This document shows positions 10,566-23,340 of a stretch of DNA of 64,000 bases, piece after piece. The notes below the pieces were generated by a model, which searched no databases, was not told where the DNA came from, and saw nothing but the letters and a program-made list of their open reading frames with translations. Every line of letters starts with the position of its first letter. Within the stretch, counting starts at the first letter, position 1. Made by a program: the position numbers and the translations under genes. The stretch is taken from NCBI GenBank assembly GCA_034509425.1, contig JAVTVJ010001389.1:186001-250000 (forward strand), given 5' to 3'. Origin of the DNA: Eopsaltria australis. Its lineage: Eukaryota > Chordata > Aves > Passeriformes > Petroicidae.

Positions 10566-13500
10566 AGTTTCATTAATTAAGCCCTAATTTAAAAAGCACT
10601 TAAACAAGTGTTCAGTTAGGGTTTTTTCTAAGGAACAGTTTAAACTTCTGCTTAAATGACACCCTGGATAAGAGTTTACTGCTTACAAAATGCTTCATAT
10701 CTGAAGACAAAAAGATGATACATAAGAGTTAAGCAGATAAGGTTTATTTATGCGCTGTTCAATAGAAGGATAAAGTGATGATTTGACAGGGCAGTTAGCT
10801 TGTTTGCCTTTTTACTGATAGTGCTTGCTAGCTCTTTCTATGTGCATTATTTCTGGATTAATTATTTTAGTGGGCAGAGCTTGAACAAAACACAGACACA
10901 ACAGGGCTAAGCTGAGAGTGAACTGTCTGACCTATGAAATATTTTGACATGACAAAAATGTTCCATTTCCATATCTCTAGGAAACTAAAACACTTTAAAA
11001 CGTTTCAGCAGGAGAAACATGTAGGCTAAGGGCATTTCTCTGGGGTGCAAGAGACAGACATTCAAGCCTGTGTTTTCTCACTCTCCTGCTGATTGGACAG
11101 GTAGCCACAAGCACAATTCTGGAATGGATCTCCCCTGACTAACCAGAAACTCTGGCCTCCTCCACCCCTCTCCATTTTTTGTCCAAAATTGTATTTTCCT
11201 GTGATATGACTGGATTTGAGGAAATATGTATATTCTGACCAAACCTGGTTTCTTTAACAGGTCTGTTCTCTCAGATAACCAGGTGTCCACAGGCCTCACT
11301 CATTCTTTCGTGGGGTTACCACTCCCACCTAAACCTATCTTATGTTTAAATTTCTTCTGTGACTATAATATCAAATATTTTTCTCAGGAAGAGAGATAAC
11401 CACAAATTCAAATGCTAAAAATTCAAAGCCTTTCTATTTGATTCTGAGTCCCCATTTCTGTCTCATAATGGAGTGCAGGAGGAGGGGAGAAAAGAAAATA
11501 TAATGTAGGTGTTTATGGTGGCAGGTATTCTATTTCCAAGGGATCGGTAGCATCAGCAAAGCCAGGTGAGATCTGCCACTTCCAAATAATAAACCCTTGG
11601 TCGTCAGGTATTCCACCTAACTGGATTGGTCTGGCACACAGAGACTTCCAAGTATTTATTGAACATGTATACGTAATTTCTTTTCTTCCAGTTGTAATAA
11701 ATGGGCAAGTAAAATACTGGTAGTGTTTTGAAGCACAGAAATGAAGACCACACACTCAGAAATAGCTCTAACTAGTGAAAAACACAACAGCCCATCTACT
11801 CAGCAATAGATTTTACTGTGAAAGTATCACCCTTTGTCTCTGCCCTCTACACCAAAACCTACTGGATAGAGAATCATTTCAGTCTTCTCATCCATGAACC
11901 AGATACAAGCTCAATGCATTGTCACCACCATGAGGAACTCCTGAGCTCCAGAGGATACAAGAAGTCCCTACTATATAGGCAGTGGGACATTTTGGAGATC
12001 TCACCCATGAGTACCCCAGGTGGAGCATGTGTGGATGGTAGAAAGCAGCTTCATTTCAGTATGGGCACAACAGGACTGGGAATATCAGCTCTGACAGGCA
12101 CTGGCAAACTGTCCTGGTAGTTGTTGTACCTGACCAACCACAGTGAAATGGACCAATGGACAAACACCTCCATCCTATGACCCATCAAATGATGAGGTAC
12201 AACTCTCTGCTAGGGAAAATCTTAAGTACGTGGTTTGTTGGGTGTGGAAGTTTGGCCACACCTTCCTTGGGCAAGAGAGAAGCATCCACAGCAAGAAATA
12301 AAATCAATTTATGCAGGCCAGTTTAACTTCAGTGAGATCTTCATACACTGAAAAGCCATTTTAAGTGATCTACAAATAAAAAAACCATTTTGGCTACAAA
12401 TTTCAGAAAAATCATATACATAAACATGTATTCATATATATGAGTGTCTGTGTGCCATTTGAGAGAAGAAAAGAGCGGGACACCATTGTTGTGATTTTTA
12501 TTTTTTAGTTACTTAAATCTCTTTATATATATATACTGTAACACAAACCATCTTGTTGAAGAGATTATTCTGATGCACCTTTTCTTTTTGAGTTATTAGT
12601 AAGTGTATGACAATTATTCAGGGAATCAAATTATTCATTTCTTCCAGGAAAAATAAAAACCCAAAGACTGGGAAAGGAAAATATTGAACAAACATAATAT
12701 AATGCTTGGATCCTAGTGCACCCCAGTACTATTTTTTTTTTTCTCTCTACTGGATTCCTTGTAGGAGAATAAGGACAAACATATAACTTCACAAAAGATT
12801 TGAAAATGTTTTTTGGTAAAGTAATCAAAATGCTTTCTGTTTACTAAAATATTTCACTGGCTGCTAGAAATACTTTAGAATATATGAAGTTAAATCATAA
12901 CACTATTGAAGTAAATCACATTAATAATAAATATTCCTGTTCAATTCAGTGAAGAATAGGACTTCATCAATAGCTCTTTCATAATTTTCTTTAGGTATTT
13001 TGGAGGCTTATTCTCTCTGATTTCCACAGAAAGTGTTCCCAAGCTTACTAAAATTAGTGCAACTCTCTTCCACAATTTCTTTTCATATCCCAGTGCTTCT
13101 GGGATCAGGCCCAGAAAGGGTAAGGAACGGCTCTCTGGAGAAAAGATACAGTGTATGGAATTGGGGCAAAGGAGAAGTCTCATAACAAACACAGGGAAAA
13201 GCCAGTGCATAACTCAGGATTAACCTTCCCTGGAGCAGCTGGGTCAGCAGGGCTGGGGGAGCCGTTCTCAGCCAGCGGAGTCCTCTTCCCATCAGTGACA
13301 GCCAACATGAGAAACTAGAGAAAGCTCAAATCCCCAGGCTCCCTGAGCCCTCCTCACAGAGCTTCCCACGAAAAGGCATGAGCTGCCTGTAGATTTCATA
13401 GCATCAGCTGCTTATCTTCATGCACCATTGGAGGGCACTTAGTCATGTACATCAACAGAGGCAAGACCTGAAGTTTTATAGAATATCTGTTCCCCAAGCA

Positions 13501-16500
13501 GCTATTTAAGCAACAAGGATTTAATTTCTTCATTATCTGTATTTTCTTTCGTTACTCTACTACTTGCTTTCAACACAGTACAAACGTGTTAGTGGAGGAG
13601 AGGTAATATACCATTGGGTGTTATTCAGAGATTTCCTGGAATCTCTAATATACAAATTTCAGATTTATTGTATTAATCCCAGTAAAAGGCTTCTTGGGGA
13701 AAAAAAAGAAAGGCCTTATATAAGAGACTACAATAGGATATAAAAGATACTTCTTGTCAGACGTTCCCTTAAATATTTTAGTGATGTCATTAACAGTTTT
13801 TCCTTTAAGGAAAATAACCTCACTATGCTTCATCTCTATGTATTACTGCTAAGTTGCTTGTGCTTGTTCAGCAGAAACAGTTTAAAAGAGCTCAGTTCAG
13901 CAACTATTTGTACTACATCAACATCCATGCAAATAAACTGTCTTTCATTTAAATGGGTGCCTTTTGGTTGAATGGACAGTGCACTAGTTGTTAGCTGATG
14001 ATGGAAACATATCTCACAAATATTTAATTATAGCTCTGGAAAGGTTTTTTCTTTTGCAAATCAGAACAGTTTTGACATAGTGTGTTCTCTTGGGTGCTGT
14101 TAGTTTGTAACATAGCTAAGGGTTTCAGATAACTGGTCATAATTAGAAGACATGCGAGTACATGATTCACGTGCTGTTAATTAATTTTGTTAAAAACTCT
14201 CACACATTTTTTGTGTAACTGGCAGCTACCTGGGAACTCAGTACACGATGGTCTGCACCTGTAAATGTGATGCAGATGACACATGCTTTAGAAGACCATC
14301 TGGTGAGGGGAAAATCCAACCTTCCCCAACACAGTATAGGGAGCACTGGGAAAATGATGTCCCAACCTGGAAAGGAGACTTCATCCCTCTTTCTTTTCCC
14401 TTTTCTAAACACAAGGATTTTCCCTGAAAGCAAGCACTAAGGAAGGTTTTACTAGCACACTAAACAACACATAAAACCACAGATTAATAAGAAATACAAG
14501 AACTGTGAAATGATGCAGTATCACAGGCCTGTCTACAGAATTGCAAATTAGAGAAAAAAGCAAACTTGAGAAGACCAGAAACTATTCATTAACTGATAAG
14601 TTTTTATCCTGAGTAGAACAGCTATTTTCAGTAATATTCAGTGTTTCCTTGCACAAAACCCAATTTGAGATAATTAACAATGATCAATCTTTCCTTCGTT
14701 ATACCCCAGATTTGACTGTAGTGGGAATTCAGGGTGTGTAAGACAAACTCAACTGAAGAAATGTAAGGTGATTAAAAATCAGATAAATACAATCTATTTT
14801 GTTTAAGGCAGATATTATAGTGTGCTCACATAACAAAGCAGGTCATAGAGAACATACATGAGCAGCTGAGTACTGAAAAGCTAGTAAGTGGGAAAACATT
14901 AAAGAAAAAGGATAACCAATGCCAGTTCCTAATACTTATGTTGAAGGTCTACTGTGTTTTATTAAGTAGCAGGTAGCAATGACTAGAAGACTGTCCACAA
15001 TCTCACCTTGCATAGAGAAAGTAGAATAAAAACTTGCCTACTAAATCTGGATGTTCCTATAATACTCTCTTCCACAAAGAAAAAAAGTTGAGCCTCAGAA
15101 AAGATCCATCAAGAGTGGCAATTAGGCCAGTAATTAAGTGAAAAAAGTGACAGAGTATGAATATGAGAGAAGATAAGACAAATACAGAGTTACTAGGTGA
15201 AGGAGCACATTTCTTTCTTCCTTCTGCTCCTCATGTGAGCAAGACACGATCCAACACTTACCCACTTCTGATTGCAGTAGTGCTTATTCAGAGAATCCTA
15301 AATCTCTGCCCTATATTCGAATTTCCTGTTAATGCCTTTGGTGGACATTAATATTGCACTGCTTTCACCTAGATGTACACTTTGAAAACAGCTGAGCCAG
15401 ACAAATGCTTCTCTTTGTGAGTACATTAGAATCTATGTCTGAGAAAGCAGACAGTCACTGCCATGTTTTGCTCCATAAAAGCAAGGCCTGCATTTTGTTA
15501 CGTTCAGAGGAGATCTACTCAGATTGTATATGTTATACCATCTCAGGAAACAACAAAAAGTTGATTTGCCCATTGGATTCTCATTTAATTGAATGATTAA
15601 TGATATTTTTTTCTTATTGTCTGGATTTCAATTTGTCATCTCTTTCTCTAGATTTAGGCATTGCTTATCCCTTTTATTGTTTCTCTTAATGGCTTATTTC
15701 CTTCTGGTAGTTATTTCATCACTCCCTCAGTAGAGTTGGGTTGGTATATCTATGCAGATATATGGAAATCTGTACTGGATTTCTAAAAGATTCTGTTTGG
15801 AGTTTTTGAAATAGTGTCCTTTCTGCAGTGAGGTGCCTACTGACAGGAATGAATGAAATGTTACAGAAAAGCACTAACATACAATATGATTTCAACAGAA
15901 ATTAAGTGCTTGACAACTTTTGAAAATCTCTGAAGTCATAGGCAGCTGACAGACTGCTGGTGCTAAATGCTTTTTACCTGACCTAGCCACTGGAAAAATG
16001 TTTCGTTCCAGTGAGGGCAGCAGGGATTATTAACTGCCGCTCTTCAAGCCAATTGCTGGGAGGTGGCAATCCCAACCCTGCTTCTCTCTGGTCAGCACTG
16101 ATATTTGGAAGACAGGAGAGCTCTCACACTGTTGCACTGCTGCTTTCTTGTTCTTCTCTGCACTTGAAAACCTCCTGGCCAACCCATCCCTGCAGTTATA
16201 ACCACTGGCTGAATCTTATTTGGCAAAAGAATGCCAATTGGCAGAGGAATATCAATAAATAAATAACTACACAGACTAACAATAAAGATTTCAATGCAAA
16301 CTAAACCCTCCAACAAATTCAGAAGATAATACAAAATGCTATATTTTACTACAACATAGTATCTCAGAAACAAGAGCAAGGAAACAGAAAACAGCTATCT
16401 ATGTATACTCAGCTGAGGTAAATCACCACTGCTTTCTTGAAGCAAACTGAGTTACAACAATTTATAAGAAGAATTTGACCCCTATACTGATTAAGATTGC

Positions 16501-16537
16501 TGAGACATTTACATTTCCTGTTTCTTCCTGATTACAG
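10566..16537. other. AT-rich non-coding stretch
   Basis: No gene supported. Open frames at 11078-11299, 11513-11755 (minus), 11818-12120 (plus) and 12941-13292 (minus) are short and without recognisable domains. A patch near 11015-11085 (ctctggggtgcaagagacagacattcaag) faintly resembles the 5' part of a MIR-type SINE but is too diverged to call. A short TA run lies near 12523-12535. A 24-base exon-like segment at 13579-13602 is described in the findings. Confidence 0.4.
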
Positions 16538-16588
16538 AAAATGAAGGGCGAAGTAACTCTGCAAAAGACCTGAAAACTGCATCCACCA
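16538..16588 (+). other. Candidate 51-base exon
   Basis: A good acceptor (TTTCCTGTTTCTTCCTGATTACAG, ending 16537) and a donor (CCACCA followed by GTAAGT, 16589) flank exactly 51 bases, a multiple of three. Only one frame is open: after two entry bases it reads NEGRSNSAKDLKTAST and leaves one base. Its exit phase fits the entry phase of the segment at 16916. Hydrophilic, Ser/Lys-rich content is like a linker or juxtamembrane insert. No family recognised. Confidence 0.22.
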
Positions 16589-16915
16589 GTAAGTAATTGA
16601 CCTTATGACAAAATCTGCCATGGCCCTTTTCTGCAGGGAAGGAAAGTGGTCAGCATCTTCAGGCAGTCAGTCACCCACCCAGCTGTATATGCTTGAGGAA
16701 ATCCTTTCTGACCAGCAGACTATTGATCCTGAAAAATGCTATGCATGATCATAAATCTTGAGCAACTCAACACAGGTCAATGGAGACAAAATATTAACCA
16801 CTCTAAAGTGCTTTTAAGGATTCTCAGACTGAAATAAAGTAAAATATGATGCATTTATCTGTAATTTAGATTTTTCTTCCTTACGTTTGCATATCTCACT
16901 TATTTTTTCTTTCAG

Positions 16916-16991
16916 TAAATTACATCTATGGTAGCCCACAAAAACCTTCCATCTGCAATCACATGCGTAGGCTGCACAAAAATGTGATGAG
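16916..16991 (+). other. Candidate 76-base exon, in phase with 16538-16588
   Basis: A very good acceptor (long pyrimidine run ending TTTCTTTCAG, 16915) and a GATGAG-GTAGGA donor (16992) flank 76 bases. The frame that continues from 16538-16588 (leftover A plus entry TA gives ATA) is open for all 24 codons, while the other two frames hold stops. The peptide includes NYIYGSPQKPS and a basic NHMRRLHKNVM end. Separation from the previous segment is 327 bases, a plausible short intron. It would leave two bases for the next exon, which I could not locate. Confidence 0.22.
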
Positions 16992-19900
16992 GTAGGAACT
17001 TATCTGTCAGAGAAAGTATACATACATTTTTTTAATTACTTCTGTGTTGTCAATTGAATTAATTAATCCAAGTCAAACAGTGTGCTCCTTCCCTGACTAT
17101 CTTTTGAGTTATCACCTAGCAGTAGGTGATAATTCTAACTAGTATATATTGAAAATTTCGCAGAAACCAAAGATAGGGGGATTTCTATTTTGTCAGGTCC
17201 AAAACATTCAAAATACTTTATATATAAGATTTTCCAGCACTTTCACATTAGCATTGCCTGAATTATTGATCACTCATTCTTGTGCTCAGGTGTCATGTGT
17301 TTGAAGTGCCATTAATCCCATGGCAGTCCAGGATGGTGGGTTGTGTATCTGGAAGATCCTTTCCCCTGGGATTGCTTGTGAGGGCCGACCTAAAGACCCT
17401 TCCTCATGGCCTGCACTTATCCTCAGGAGATGGTAACACATTAAACACCCCTCTGGTCTATTTTTAACAAAAGGCTGAACCGACAATGGGCTGAAAACCA
17501 CACCTGTTTCCAGGTACCTCCAAACAAGAAACTATTTAACAGGGAAAAATCATCTGAAGGATTTTGTAGTTTTAATACCTTTAAGGTCTGATAATAGCAT
17601 AGCAAAAAGCACTTTAGGCTTCTTAAATTCAAACATACACTGGCTGAGAAGACAGTCTCTTCAACTCCTACTATTCTGAATCTGGAATTATTTTCAGAGC
17701 TATTTAACCCACCAGAATGAATTTTTTAAAATCAGCCTTTTCCACAATCTCTCACAAGCACTTACTGTGCTTACTTACTCAGTTTCTTGCATAAAATTGC
17801 AACCTTATTTAATTGTGGCTAAGAAACATGGATTGAAGCCTTAAAGGAATGTTCATACAATGGACAATTTAGTTCCAGTCTTACATGAGCTTCTCATTCT
17901 CTTTTTCCATGATCTTCTCACTCTCAGACATTAGAAAGAATTCTTTAGCACTGTAGCTTCATATTACAATTGGTTATATTTAAAAAGATCATCCATAATT
18001 TTGTTTGTCTGATCGATCTTAAACTGTGAGAGAATGGCTCAGTATGAACATTTACAATGTTGTTAGAGGTATTTATGGTCCTGTTTTCTTCAAGTTACCT
18101 AATGAACACTGATTAGTACTGTGAGAGGGAGAAATGTGTCTCTCTCTTCATTTACTCTTCAATCCACTTCCTGAAAATAGGAATCTCACAAAAGAATCTC
18201 AATCAACTCTGAATTTTAAAATTTTTTACTCATTGTAAATTTGCCTCAGAGACAAGCCCCATTTCTCTGCAATGCCAGTTTGAAATCCTGGTGAGTATGT
18301 CAAATCCTCTCTGTTTTTTATTTTATTTTTAATGCTCCAACTGTGACCAAGATACTCTTCAGATATGTAAAAATACAAAAATGTGCCATGGGATGATATT
18401 GTCCAGAGGAGAATTTTCTGGAAGTGTTAACAACCTAATTATCACAGCTGATGGTAAGCAGAGGAGCACAGGGACACTAAAAATAAAGCACAGAGACACA
18501 AACTGCTAGCACAGAGATGCTTTATGGACAGATCTATAAGCTATTCTGTTTGTAGTATATTTCTTGTTTGTTAGGATTATTATTTTTTTCTGCAGAAGGT
18601 CAAGTAGTTGAAAAAAACAACAAAGGACAGATAGCTCTGTAGTAGAGGTCAGTAACAGAAAGTTTGCTGAGTTCTGAGCAGGAATTGAAGGAATTGCCCT
18701 GAATAGTCATGTGTAACTTTTGTCCTTGAATAGTAATTACAACTTGTCAGAAAGACCAGTTGTTTCTAGATGAAGATATAAGTTCAGCATTATTTATGGA
18801 TCTACACTTCTCAAGTAAATAGATTTGCCCTAATTTGCAATGCTAAAAATACATTTCAAACTATTTTTACCTGGCTTCTATAAACACAGGGTCAGGCAGT
18901 TTTTGACAAAATTAATTTTTCTTGAAAGGTGTTGTTTCATTTAAGCTGAATCATTAATAGTGATGAACAGCTTTTGAAGATGCGTTCAGTGAGATTTCTG
19001 AATAATAAAATTTTGACCTATGTCTTGATACAACCACATTTTGAGAATATGTGTTCCAAATATTTTGTTTTAACCTGAAAACTCCAAACCCTAAAGTCTG
19101 CTATGAAGCAGAACCTGCATCTTCTGTCCTGCACAGAACTGGTGAGAATACACCACAGAACTCTACACATCCCTCAGCTGCCTGCAGTTTCCTCAGCAGT
19201 TTTACTGCAGAATTAAACGAGCTGCATTTTAATTTCTTTCTAGGTTAATACATCCAATAGCAAACTGCAGTATCCTGTTTAAGATACTTTAATTTTACTT
19301 AGTCAGCTTATCAAATGTTTTGGGATGAATTGGTTTGTCTGTCATTACTAAATTAAGGGCACTATAACGTGTGACAGCCACTCACAGAGCTGAACAGTTA
19401 GCTTGACTCAGCATACTTGTATTACACCACAACCAATTGTGGCAACTTGGTTTCCGTAAGTGTAGCTGTACAGTGAGGCTTTCAAACGATCTTTGTTGAC
19501 TGCCTGCTTACCAAAGAGGTCAGGGGAGCAGGGTGACTTCAGTTAGTCAATGAACTGCTCTTGCTTAAGTTGCTGTGCCACCCTTGCATTACTATTTGTC
19601 TAAAGCCCTTCTGTAACCTCTCCTGAAGCCCCAAAGCTATAGATCATGATGCAAAAATTACACTGGGGCAAAGCAAATATTTAAAGCTCAGAAAAACTGC
19701 CACACATGCATTTCCCCATCTGTGCCATAGTCAAACCCCCACCAGACTGCACTCAAACAAGAGCACCTCCTGTGTAATTCTTGTCAATATGTAAAACCTT
19801 TCAGAGTAATTTCTCTATATTGTCACCTCCTGTGTTACAGTTCAGCAAATACAACTCCCTATAAAAAACTCCAGAACATTCTTCTTTCTGAAGAGGTGCT

Positions 19901-22900
19901 TTGAAATCTAAAAGCTTGTCTGTACTTTCTAAATATATCAGCTTTCTATACACCTTGTCCTTACATCTTCACAAGTTCTACTTCACTAGAACTATTGCAA
20001 CTCTTACCGCAAATCTCATAATTCATCTCTGTTCTTTTTAGGGAGCAGGAAAATTAAGCCTTCCATTGACATTAAGAAGACTTCACAGGGCAAAATTTTT
20101 CTCACTTTAGGAAATCTGAATTTGTTTCCTGAAACTTTCATTCATGCTTACTGAAAACAAAATTGTTCTGTAAGTGCAATTCGGTCTGTGCTGATTTGCG
20201 TGAGAGTGAACACATCCCCAGCAATGCACAGCAAAACAGCTCACGGCAGCAGGCTGACATGTTATGTGTCTCCAGGCAAAGTAAGTCTTATGACAGATCT
20301 AAAAGTTCAGTGCATAATTCAAAACATTACTGTAAGTATAGTAAATAAGCCATTAAAGAAAATTCCAAACTTATCACTTACTTAAACTCTTAATGCAGCT
20401 TAGCAATTAATACATTCATTCTATTCTATTGCTCAGTGGTTACAACTACTCCACACTTCACTGAAAACAGAATGAACAGAGATAGCAATCAAGCTGACCC
20501 AATGGGAGTAACTTGGTTTTTACTGTTTATGGCTTTTTTACCCTCAAGAGATTACACCCTCTTAAGAAGACAAAGAGTTTCATGACGTTTATTAGGACAA
20601 ATTCCGAAGGATTTGATCTTTCACTCAACCAACAGATGAGCACAGTCAGCATTTTCCTGGTTTCTAGGATTTTCAGTTTTATTGATGGCTGAGGCTATCT
20701 TCTCAGGATTGCTTCACTTATATGGATGAATTCATTCTGAGAAGCTGCAGTAGACATGCTCCTTTTTCTGTGCTCAGCTGACAGCTGCAGAACTCTGGGT
20801 GAGGCTGGAGGTGTTCCAGCATGCTGTGCTTCAAACAGCCCTCACGCCAGACAGGACTGCACAAGGTCCTGAATCACAAGGTGAACCTGAGCATGTTCAT
20901 TTTAAAACTTGAAAGGTCCACATTTCCTAAGTGTGAGGGTATTTGTTTAATAATATATTTGGTTTATCTCTGTTTTCACACATCTCCCGAGAGCTGCCTG
21001 ACGAGTTTCTAAGGGAAATGAAGCCCAGGCTGGTTACAAAGGTTGTGAACTACAAGGAATTATTAACAAGAGCCCTCTGAGTCTGGAGCCTATGGTTGCC
21101 TGACTTTTTCTAAAAGTTCCTGTGAGACAAATAGTGCTCCGTGAGAGTACAGAGAGTGACCTTCTACCTGGGATATGAGAAAGCATGACAGATGCTCAGG
21201 TGCCATGTGTTATTTGTGACACGTGGCAGCTCTGACTGCCCTTCACTTGCCAGCAAGATGACAAGACCTAGAAAAACAAGGAGCCTCACAGGTTTTTGGC
21301 CTGATGTCAGATGTAGAGCTGAGTTTGAAGGAATAGCTCTTTTTCTTTCACCAGCTCATCTCCTGACCCTAATTTTCTTTTACCCTCTACTTCTGGAAAA
21401 AGTGCAGAGGAGCAGGCAGTTGCTTTTGGACCTCAGCAAATGTTTTATTTTTGCACAAGCGCACGTGACTAAAGCTGGCATTTGCAGTACAGGTGTTTAC
21501 AGATGTTGCTGTAGTGGCCTAGAGTACCCTGGTCCTGGAAAACTCTCTGAGAAACTTCTCACATGTTTTTATAGAAGAAATAAACTTTTTCTTTTATATA
21601 TAAATCAAATTCAAATATAAACAACTGAGAGCTTTGTTGGCCTTGAACTAATACATCCAGGGTTCATACACTCCAGTAATATATAAATAAGAACAAGATT
21701 TGAATGTCCTATTTTGACTGCAATGGCCTTCAAACATGCAAGCAGTACTTGTGAAGAATGTGCCTGACATTTAAATCTGTCAAGGCTCCTGGGTAAATGT
21801 TTCTTTTATTTTCTTTTCCCAAATTCTGCTCCTCATCAACTTTTAGATGCAGTTTTCTCTTTTTCCCTATTCTCTTCTGAAGATGCAGAAGAGAGTTTTT
21901 GACATGCTTTGGAGCTTTGAGGTGCAATGTAATGTATCATTGTTCAAATCTATAGAAAGCAAAACAACATTAAATGAATATTCATGTTGGAAATTAGTGC
22001 AATTAAAAGGCAGCAATAAGTAAGGAGAAAATATTTTAAAATTGTATTTTAGTTAGGAAAATATAGGAATATAATTTCAAGGGAAGGGGGAAGTTTCTAG
22101 CTAAAATAAAAAGGATAGCAACTCTTGGTTGATGGGCAATCCTTACAGTCTTTGCTGAGACAAACCATACATCTGTTTAATAGGAGGGAGGCACCACACA
22201 AAAGCAGTAGGTTAGTTCATAGTTATGCATGCTTGATTTACTACAGGTCACAGATCACGCTGTGTGCAGGAACATGTCCTTGAAAGGACAAATAAATTCA
22301 CCAAGTTTTCTGATTTTACTCTGGTGTAGTGAACTATTAGCTGGAGTAAGAGATTTTTAGTGCATCTGTACTTCCTTAGGGAGAAGTCTGAATTCCATTT
22401 TAACTGCTTCAGAGTGATCAATAGAGGAGGTAGAAATGAAGACTTTCAATCTCTCTCTGGTTTTGATATATTGGCAAGTTAAAAAAAAATCTAAATCATA
22501 GCGGAGTTTTATTTTTTCACATAAAATATTAATAACTTGAGGATGATACTTAGAACTTAAAATTCACCAAAGTCAGAAACATCTGCTCACTTATAATATA
22601 AAAAAATTATATTTTTCACCAATATATTTAGAATTTTGAACAAATAAAAGTAGGCTTTAGAGTACAATTCCAAACATACAAGGGAAAAAACAGAGAAAAG
22701 TTGTGATGGTCTTCCCTGCTGTGAGAGCAAGCCAAGCACAGTATTCAAATAATGGTTAAAACCCTTTCCAGACCACTGATTTTTCAGGTGATGAACTCTC
22801 TTCACAGGTCTAGGAATGTAAAACTAGGTTGGAAATTCCACTCAGTAGCAAGTACTGAGAAGTACTCACCTGAAACCTCAAATCTGAATGACGTTTTAGA

Positions 22901-23254
22901 AAATTTAGGCCACCCATAGGATTCAGGAAATTGCAGTAATTAAACTATTATATTTATTAACTTTCATTTGATTTTTGTTCATCCTGGGTGTGCTGCTTTT
23001 GTTCAGGGTAACTTGGGGGAATACCATATTTGGGTCCAGAGGAGGAAACACTTCTCTATATTGCACATTAAATAAAAGCAATACAGGAGAATTATATCAA
23101 GCTGTTACAAGTCTGGAATACTGCCCATCTGAGAGAGATTGAAAGCTAATGAACAGGAAAAGGTAGAGTAGACTAAATAATGTATACCTTTTACCTGGCA
23201 TATCCTGCAATTTCTGTAGGGGAAATACAGGGGAAAGCACATGGTGTGACCCTT
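16992..23254. other. AT-rich non-coding stretch
   Basis: No gene supported. The longest frame is 21192-21620 (plus, 142 codons from ATG), which lacks domain features, has patchy hydrophobicity and no flanking gene signals; I treat it as chance. Good donor-like sites at 18292 (CTG then GTGAGT), 20280 and 20331 have no convincing acceptor partner. On the minus strand a good donor (TTTCAG then GTGAGT) lies at about 22872, preceded by a short ATG frame, without other support. Confidence 0.4.
17106..17135. repeat. Hairpin with 13-bp stem and GCAG loop
   Basis: TTATCACCTA and TAGGTGATAA pair perfectly around the loop GCAG. Three more outer pairs (G-C, A-T and a G-T wobble) extend the stem to 13 bp. 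It is the best small inverted repeat I saw in the window. It lies about 115 bases downstream of the candidate donor at 16992. It is too short for a canonical animal microRNA precursor. Confidence 0.8.
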
Positions 23255-23340
23255 GGGATGCCCTGTGCATGGCCAGGAGTTGGACCAGATGATCCTGGTG
23301 TGTCCCTTCCAACTCAGCATATTCTCTGATTCTATGATTT
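23255..23340 (+). mobile_element. CR1 LINE, 3' end fragment
   Basis: The segment carries the CR1 3' terminal sequence in order: 'ggccaggagttggaccagatgatcc', then 'tgtcccttccaactcagcatattctctgattctatgattt'. The final part is the octamer-like ATTCTNTG end that CR1 uses instead of a poly(A) tail. Only about the last 85 bases are clear, which fits the strong 5' truncation usual for CR1. Overlapping minus-strand frames at 23097-23320 are antisense to it and are not genes. Confidence 0.85.

Noticed and set aside
17282..17300. Similarity to 21192-21210 (both frames begin MLRCHV)
   Set aside because: The shared block is only about 20 bases with mismatches and the flanks do not align, so it is probably chance.
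21192..21620. 142-codon plus-strand frame from ATG
   Set aside because: No domain, no flanking gene signals and irregular composition; this length is expected occasionally in 64 kb over six frames.
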